41,467 nucleotides of DNA from the NCBI GenBank assembly GCA_002811645.1, contig PDIP01000011.1, positions 60,372-101,838 on the forward strand, written 5' to 3'. Shown here in pieces: positions 36,835-41,467 of the stretch; the first letter of the stretch is position 1, and each line of letters opens with the position of its first letter. This DNA is from Corallochytrium limacisporum. Taxonomy: Eukaryota; Opisthokonta. Below the pieces are notes generated by a model. The model made no database searches and had not been told where the DNA came from. It was given only the letters and a program-made list of their open reading frames with translations. A program made the translations under genes and the position numbers.

Positions 36835-37495
36835 GTCTGCCACTTGTTCACTGTACTTAAATGTTCGTTCGGATCCTTTCCTCCCACACTGCGCCTTTGG
36901 TCGCTGTTTGAATGCTCTGATATACGAGCTTACATACCTTAGCGCTATTGCTCGCACCAGGGGGAGTCGTCTTTCGCTGCGGAGACCCAAGTGAGGCTAC
37001 GGAAGAAAATATCAATATCCGTATAATTTTAAATCAGTATACTACCGTTAAATCTAGAAAATATAAAACTCTGGAGGCAAAATCAGAGAAAAAGTATATT
37101 TATACATACATAGACCAACTATAATGTACCAGGGTTGGAGGCACAACAAACACTGCAACGGAACTCGATGCGATTGGTTGGGGGAGAGGGGCAGTGGGTC
37201 CGGTACTGTACCACACTGCTGGAGGTAGTGCCCACCCTCCCTTCCGTGGTGGCTATTTGAAGAATAGGGGGCCGCTGTCCAGAAATGTCATTTTTCAAGA
37301 GTCATTGTCGAGAGAGATTGAGAATGATTTGACGACAAGCAAGAGTGGACAACACGTCAGGGTCGACTAGGAAGGATTTGACGACAAGCATCAGTACAAA
37401 ACACTCAGGGTAGCTTTTCAGTGGAACCGAATGAATACTTTCTGACATACACGCAGGCACGGATACATAGACACTCTTGTACACAAACACCCACC
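36835..37495. other. Divergent intergenic between STE24 and DAD1, with direct repeats
   Basis: 660 bp shared by two head-to-head genes. A 16-bp exact direct repeat GATTTGACGACAAGCA occurs at 37326-37341 and 37375-37390; similarity continues for about 37 bp in each copy. The repeats lie 105-170 bp before the DAD1 start, in its promoter or leader. There is only a weak G run (about 37181). Confidence 0.6.
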
Positions 37496-37840
37496 ATGGC
37501 TCAGGATCAGACTAGCTCCTTTGGGTCCACAGTAGACACGGTGATCAAAGCGTACTACAAAGAAACTCCTGCGAAGCTGCAAATTCTTGACGTCTACCTT
37601 GCCTTTTTACTGGCCACAGGAATCCTACAATTCGTCTATGTGTTCATCAGTGGAGGATTTCCATTCAATGCCTTCTTGGCCGGATTTATTAGTTGTGTAG
37701 CCTCATTTGTGCTTACAGTAGGATTACGCATGCAGCATACTGTCGTAAACGGGAAGGCTGTGACCCCTGGGAAGGTTATCAGTGATTATTTTGTCTGCCA
37801 TGCTGTCTTGTTCCTCGTCATTGCTATGTTCATGGGATGA
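37496..37840 (+). CDS. DAD1: Oligosaccharyltransferase subunit DAD1/OST2
   Basis: 114 aa (human DAD1 is 113). It is a small ER membrane subunit of the oligosaccharyltransferase that transfers glycans to Asn of nascent chains. LQILDVYLAFLLATGILQFV (28-47), FPFNAFLAGFISCVASFVL (55-73) and the terminal HAVLFLVIAMFMG align closely with the human protein, giving three membrane segments. The ATG in CCACCATGG is a textbook Kozak context; an upstream in-frame GTG at 37421 is not needed. This gene and the SLC35 transporter both act in glycosylation but are 7 kb apart. The identification is firm. Confidence 0.97.
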   Translation: MAQDQTSSFGSTVDTVIKAYYKETPAKLQILDVYLAFLLATGILQFVYVFISGGFPFNAFLAGFISCVASFVLTVGLRMQHTVVNGKAVTPGKVISDYFVCHAVLFLVIAMFMG

Positions 37841-38164
37841 GCACAATAACGGGAATGTAAACATGCGTAAAGTAGAGAAACAATACAAGCTTTTCTCAAA
37901 TCGTCAGTGACTCCGTCTATGACTCTTTAAGGCGTATTTCGTTTAATAGTAAAGGTGGGATTGATTTCAAAATTGATGTGCGAAGGTGTTAGAAAAGTGT
38001 GGTGAACCTTTGAAAAAAATACCGTTTGTGATATCTCTCTTTTCTATCTCCAAGCCTTCTAGGTAGAAAAGCAAGGACGAAAGACAACATGTTTTGAATG
38101 TCATGCAATGGAACATAAAAATGTAAAATGGATTTTTGAAAGATATAAAGCTGTGTGAAACCAT
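37841..38164. other. Convergent spacer between DAD1 and ABCG
   Basis: An AT-rich spacer of 324 bp. I see no gene, no clear AATAAA for either flanking gene and no repeat. Confidence 0.5.
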
Positions 38165-40459
38165 TTAACGGCGGCTCCAGCGGAGCTTGCGCTGCATCAC
38201 AACGACAAAGCTGAAGAAGGAAACGGTCAGCAGCAGCTGGACCAGAGCATAGACATAGTCCTCCTTATAGTCGGTGGCCTTCACGTAGTTGTTGAAGAAC
38301 ACAGTACCATTGGGGTACAGGCAAGACACAGTCTCGGGCAGAACATTCGTGGGGCATGTGTTTGCGCATGTAGGATCTGAGTCCGGGCACTCAGGCGCAA
38401 AGACCTGGTTGAGAACACCGAGGGCCTGAACCTGAGCGGCATTTGTGGTACCGTTCTCATAACCACCAGGCTCGGGCCAGTTGAGACCAGAGTGGGCATT
38501 GACGGTGTTGTTGGCCACGTCCATGGCGCCGTTGAGGGCGGTAATGAAACCGAATTGGTAGGTGATAGTAGTGTTCAGCTGGGCAGCTGTTTCAGCAGCA
38601 AAGATAGAGTTGTTGCTGGCAACCACAAAGTTGGTCTGGTTGACCAAATCTGCAGTCTCGTCGTAGGAGAGGAAAGGATTGAAGGCCGCTCCCATTGCAG
38701 TGACCTCGGTTGTGGTCATGTTCAAGCCCTGTGCAACAAGAGCCTGGGTGCAAATAGTAATTTCCTCATCGGGGGTGCACTCGACGGTACGGTTGAAGAA
38801 GACAGCCTTCCACATGGGGATATTGTAGGAACGCATGAGAGAGAACCAGTACAGGAAATCAGTGCAGAAGGAACCACACTGGTCCTCCCACTGCTGATCC
38901 ACGACAATGTAGGCACCGAACAGCAAGTTGAACAGGAAACCAACGGCAGACAGAGAAATAGCACCGGGAACGGATGGAGAGACGTTGGCGTTGAACAAAG
39001 TGAAGGTGACAGCAGTTGCAACTTCAAGGATAGTAGCCCAGATCAGAGTACCCCAGGCGGTACCGATGTCGGCCATACCCCAAGCGATGAAAGACAGGAT
39101 AAGCTGGCAAGATACAACAGCGAGGTACTCAATCACCCAGAAGCTAGTCAGGTAGGCGAAGGGGTGGTAGAAACCGGCCATAACCTCCTGGTAGTACAGA
39201 GTACGGGAGTGAATCCAAAGGGGCACAGCAGGGGCAGCCAGCAGCAGTGGCAAGTTACCCATGGAGTAGACCATGAGATGGATGGTCTCAGCGTAGCGAG
39301 TACCGAACCCACGATCCCAGAATACAGCACCCAGGAAGAGACCCATAGTAATACCGAAGAAGAGACGGGCCAGACCCATGGTTGGCACACGAACATAGCG
39401 CTTAACCATACGCTCAGCCAGCTGAATCCACTGTGTGGCGAAGCTAGCATGAGTCACACCGAGAACTTCATTCCTCTTACCCAAGTGGCGAGGGAGGTTC
39501 TTCCAGTCACGGGCGTCGCTTCCGTGGATGTCGCACACCTTCTTGCGCAGCTCACGAGCGACGTCGCTCTTGCGCCACTGCTCTACAACACCAGTGGGCT
39601 GAGTGGCCAGGACGTCGAGGTAGGTCTCGGCAGGGTTGAAGCCAATCTTGTGGCCGGCAGCTTCAAAGTAGCGACGTGCACCCTCAACCTGACCGAAGAA
39701 GGCAAGGTCACCCTTACCGATCAGCTGCAGCTTATCAAAGGCTTGCACGATCTGGTAAGAAGGCTGGTGGATGGTCATGATGACAATCATGCCACGGCGC
39801 TTGGCCAGCTGGTTGATTTCCTCGACCAACTCGCGACCGGTGGTAGAGTCCAGACCGGTGGTGGGCTCATCCAAGAAGAACAAGGTGGGCTCTGTCAGCA
39901 GCTCAATGGCAACATTTAGACGCTTGCGCTCACCGGTGGACAGACCACGAACCAGCATGGAACCGACCTTCTGGTCACGGCACTTCTCAATCTTCATAGT
40001 CTTGAGAACTTCATTAATCTTGGCCTCCCTCTGCTCGGCAGTGGTGTCCTTAGGGAGACGGAGACGAGCAGCGAAGCACAGCGTCTCGTAGACGCTCATT
40101 TCGGGGACCTGAACATCGTCGGAAGTGACATAGCCAGTAATCTCGCGGTAGTGTTTGTCATCGAGGGGCACACCACCCATGCGAATATCATGCTGATAGC
40201 GACCCAGAGTCTTGCGCATAGTCAGAGTGTCAAGGAAGGAAGTCTTACCAGCACCGGAGGGACCCATGATACAAAGAGACTCACCAGGGTTGAGGTATCC
40301 ATAGCAGTCACGGATAACGGACTTCCAGCCGCCACTGACGCGGACCTCGGCAGCAATGCCAGCCCATGAGAACGTCTGGCTCTGAATAGTCTTGATCTGG
40401 ATGGGAGAGCCCTTCTGCTCTTCCTCATACTTAGCGTCGGCCTTCTCGATATCCGTCAT
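38165..40459 (-). CDS. ABCG-type half transporter with a large extracellular loop
   Basis: 764 aa. White/ABCG half transporter: nucleotide-binding domain first, then six TM segments; it works as a dimer exporting lipids, sterols or small molecules. Walker A GPSGAGKTS is at 66-74, the signature LSTGERKR at 173-180, Walker B LFFLDEPTTGLD at 193-204 and the H-loop His at 231. TM segments are at about 364-382, 395-413, 436-458, 468-490, 500-522 and 737-756. The stretch between TM5 and TM6 (about 525-735) has some 200 residues, against about 70 in ABCG2. It has cysteines at 528, 532, 561, 570, 691, 698, 702 and 713 and at least seven N-glycosylation sequons. Codon use is extremely selected: the antisense register is open for 475 codons. 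The start has A at -3. The substrate is unknown. Confidence 0.92.
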   Translation of the reverse strand: MTDIEKADAKYEEEQKGSPIQIKTIQSQTFSWAGIAAEVRVSGGWKSVIRDCYGYLNPGESLCIMGPSGAGKTSFLDTLTMRKTLGRYQHDIRMGGVPLDDKHYREITGYVTSDDVQVPEMSVYETLCFAARLRLPKDTTAEQREAKINEVLKTMKIEKCRDQKVGSMLVRGLSTGERKRLNVAIELLTEPTLFFLDEPTTGLDSTTGRELVEEINQLAKRRGMIVIMTIHQPSYQIVQAFDKLQLIGKGDLAFFGQVEGARRYFEAAGHKIGFNPAETYLDVLATQPTGVVEQWRKSDVARELRKKVCDIHGSDARDWKNLPRHLGKRNEVLGVTHASFATQWIQLAERMVKRYVRVPTMGLARLFFGITMGLFLGAVFWDRGFGTRYAETIHLMVYSMGNLPLLLAAPAVPLWIHSRTLYYQEVMAGFYHPFAYLTSFWVIEYLAVVSCQLILSFIAWGMADIGTAWGTLIWATILEVATAVTFTLFNANVSPSVPGAISLSAVGFLFNLLFGAYIVVDQQWEDQCGSFCTDFLYWFSLMRSYNIPMWKAVFFNRTVECTPDEEITICTQALVAQGLNMTTTEVTAMGAAFNPFLSYDETADLVNQTNFVVASNNSIFAAETAAQLNTTITYQFGFITALNGAMDVANNTVNAHSGLNWPEPGGYENGTTNAAQVQALGVLNQVFAPECPDSDPTCANTCPTNVLPETVSCLYPNGTVFFNNYVKATDYKEDYVYALVQLLLTVSFFSFVVVMQRKLRWSRR

Positions 40460-41467
40460 GGTGATTGTGATTTGTTGATGTGACTTTGTGTATTAACTTG
40501 CAGACATCAAAGACGGATGATCTTGCTAATGAAATACCAAACACATCTGACTTAATGTACTGCACTAACCTTCAATAAAAACCTTTTGGTGTACAAGTGA
40601 GACAACTTTATTCCTCTTTTGCCAGCATTGGGGCACACTATAAAAAGTGTGTCAATTTCTTTTACGCATTCAGAAAGGCCCGACCAGAGTGTATAGACTT
40701 GCTAGTCGTTTGTGTGTCTTCAACTGCTTGCTGCCCAACATTTTGTTTGCGTTTTGGCAAACGTTCTAGCCGGGGCATGCCAAAAGAAGAGTGACCACTT
40801 TTGCAAAAGAGGGGGGGGGAGGGGAGAGGGGGAAGACTCGGAAGCAAAACAAGTAGGGCTGAAAATGGGAGGGGGAGAAGGTTCCACTGCCCCATCCCCC
40901 TTCCCCCAATAGTGAGGGGGGAAGGGGGAAGGGGTAAGACGGGGCAAGGAGGAGTGTGAGTTGTGTGTAACGGTTCCGCCACCCTTTCCCCCTCTCGATG
41001 TGAACAAAGTTCTTACCTCTTGACTCTCCTACCGTTCTTCGCTTTCGCCCCCACTCTTTTTCCGACGCACGACCTTTTTTCTTTTTCATTTTATTTGTCG
41101 GTCCCGGGAGTCCCACACTCTACTTTATCCAACACGGAAAGTACCGAAACGAGAGATTGTGCAGTTTTGCCACTGGCTCGTTAGGTCTCTTACTAAGTCA
41201 GAAAAAAAGTGAGAGATTGAAACACACTGGACCGCTCCCCTTTGAGCAACCAGCGATGTGCTACACTAAAGTTTTTTTAAGTGAATATTGTTTGGCCGTT
41301 CCCGTTGACTTTTTTTGGTTCTGCGGTGCAAATGAATAGGGAGAAAGCGACGGAGTCTCCCCCCCCCCACCTCCCCCGAGTTGAGCCACACTCCTCATAG
41401 TCAACACACCGCATTGACTCCTTTCCCCGTCCATCCGAACTCGTTTACGAGGGAGTTTGTGGCTTTC
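40460..41467. other. Upstream region of ABCG to the end of the window
   Basis: G9 at 40811-40819 lies about 350 bp upstream of the ABCG start and is followed by a long purine-rich stretch (to about 40940). CACACT (40634-40639) and AGTGTG (40646-40651) flank TATAAAA. C10 is at 41359-41368. No gene is credible; short frames are translations of the purine-rich DNA. Confidence 0.5.

Noticed and set aside
36835-36990. N-terminal extension of STE24
   Set aside because: It would need a TTG start; the ATG at 36834 gives the normal family length.
37421-37495. N-terminal extension of DAD1
   Set aside because: It would need a GTG start; the ATG at 37496 has a perfect context and gives the normal length.
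38492-39919. 475-codon open frame on the plus strand
   Set aside because: It is the exact antisense register of the ABCG gene and translates to a Gly/Val/His/Gln-rich sequence with no family; explained by codon bias.
40634-40651. TATAAAA flanked by CACACT/AGTGTG
   Set aside because: No plus-strand gene lies downstream and it is far from the ABCG start on the other strand; possibly chance.
1-41467. CRISPR arrays, insertion sequences or bacterial operons
   Set aside because: No spaced repeats, transposase or ribosome-binding-site-linked genes were seen; the content is eukaryotic.

Overview
The window reads as nuclear DNA of an intron-poor, unicellular eukaryote. Every recognisable gene is an uninterrupted reading frame. 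The products are eukaryote-specific: BRX1, MPS1/TTK, uL6/RPL9, SCYL2, NUP58, STE24, DAD1, SLC25 and SLC35 carriers and an ABCG half-transporter. Start codons almost always have a purine at -3, and several genes have AATAAA shortly after the stop. The mix (TTK with an N-terminal TPR-like region, NSUN6, ATPSCKMT, an LRGUK-like LRR/guanylate-kinase protein, SCYL2, a Wntless/TMEM181-type membrane protein) suggests an opisthokont protist. A holozoan such as a teretosporean is possible, but this placement is inference only.

Layout: 0.6-1.8 kb lysophospholipid acyltransferase (+); 2.5-3.4 kb BRX1 (+); 3.5-6.1 kb MPS1 kinase (-), tail to tail with BRX1; 6.1-8.4 kb gene-free; 8.4-10.0 kb fumarate reductase OSM1 (+); 10.5-11.1 kb RPL9 (-); 12.1-13.8 kb LRGUK-like (+); 14.8-18.0 kb GOST-type seven-TM protein fused to a class 3 lipase (+); 18.5-20.5 kb SCYL2 pseudokinase (+); 20.5-21.3 kb ATPSCKMT (-), divergent from NUP58 (21.7-22.5 kb, +); 22.7-24.7 kb an eroded bZIP-like pseudogene (-); 26.0-26.9 kb mitochondrial carrier (+); 27.0-28.5 kb NSUN6 (-); 29.6-30.6 kb nucleotide-sugar transporter (+); 31.0-31.8 kb frameshifted short-chain dehydrogenase (+); 31.9-32.8 kb secreted 12-cysteine protein (-); 32.8-35.4 kb gene-free; 35.4-36.8 kb STE24 (-); 37.5-37.8 kb DAD1 (+); 38.2-40.5 kb ABCG transporter (-); the remainder is gene-free.

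The genes do not form an operon or pathway cluster. Several act in the endomembrane system (acyltransferase with a dilysine tail, STE24, DAD1, SLC35, SCYL2, the GOST-lipase, a secreted protein), but that is common in any eukaryotic genome. Codon use is strongly selected in RPL9, ABCG, OSM1, the acyltransferase and the secreted Cys-rich protein: the exact antisense register stays open over long stretches, so TTA, CTA and TCA codons are nearly absent. This suggests high expression.

The most notable observations are: (1) the fusion of a GOLD/seven-TM (Wntless/TMEM181-like) protein to a complete class 3 lipase; (2) runs of G or C roughly 200-450 bp upstream of most start codons and absent from coding sequence; (3) a 1.9 kb pseudogene that shows only when frames are stitched together; (4) a perfect 10-bp hairpin holding AATAAA in its loop between two convergent genes; (5) a NUP58 core without FG repeats; (6) an ABCG protein with a roughly 200-residue external loop.
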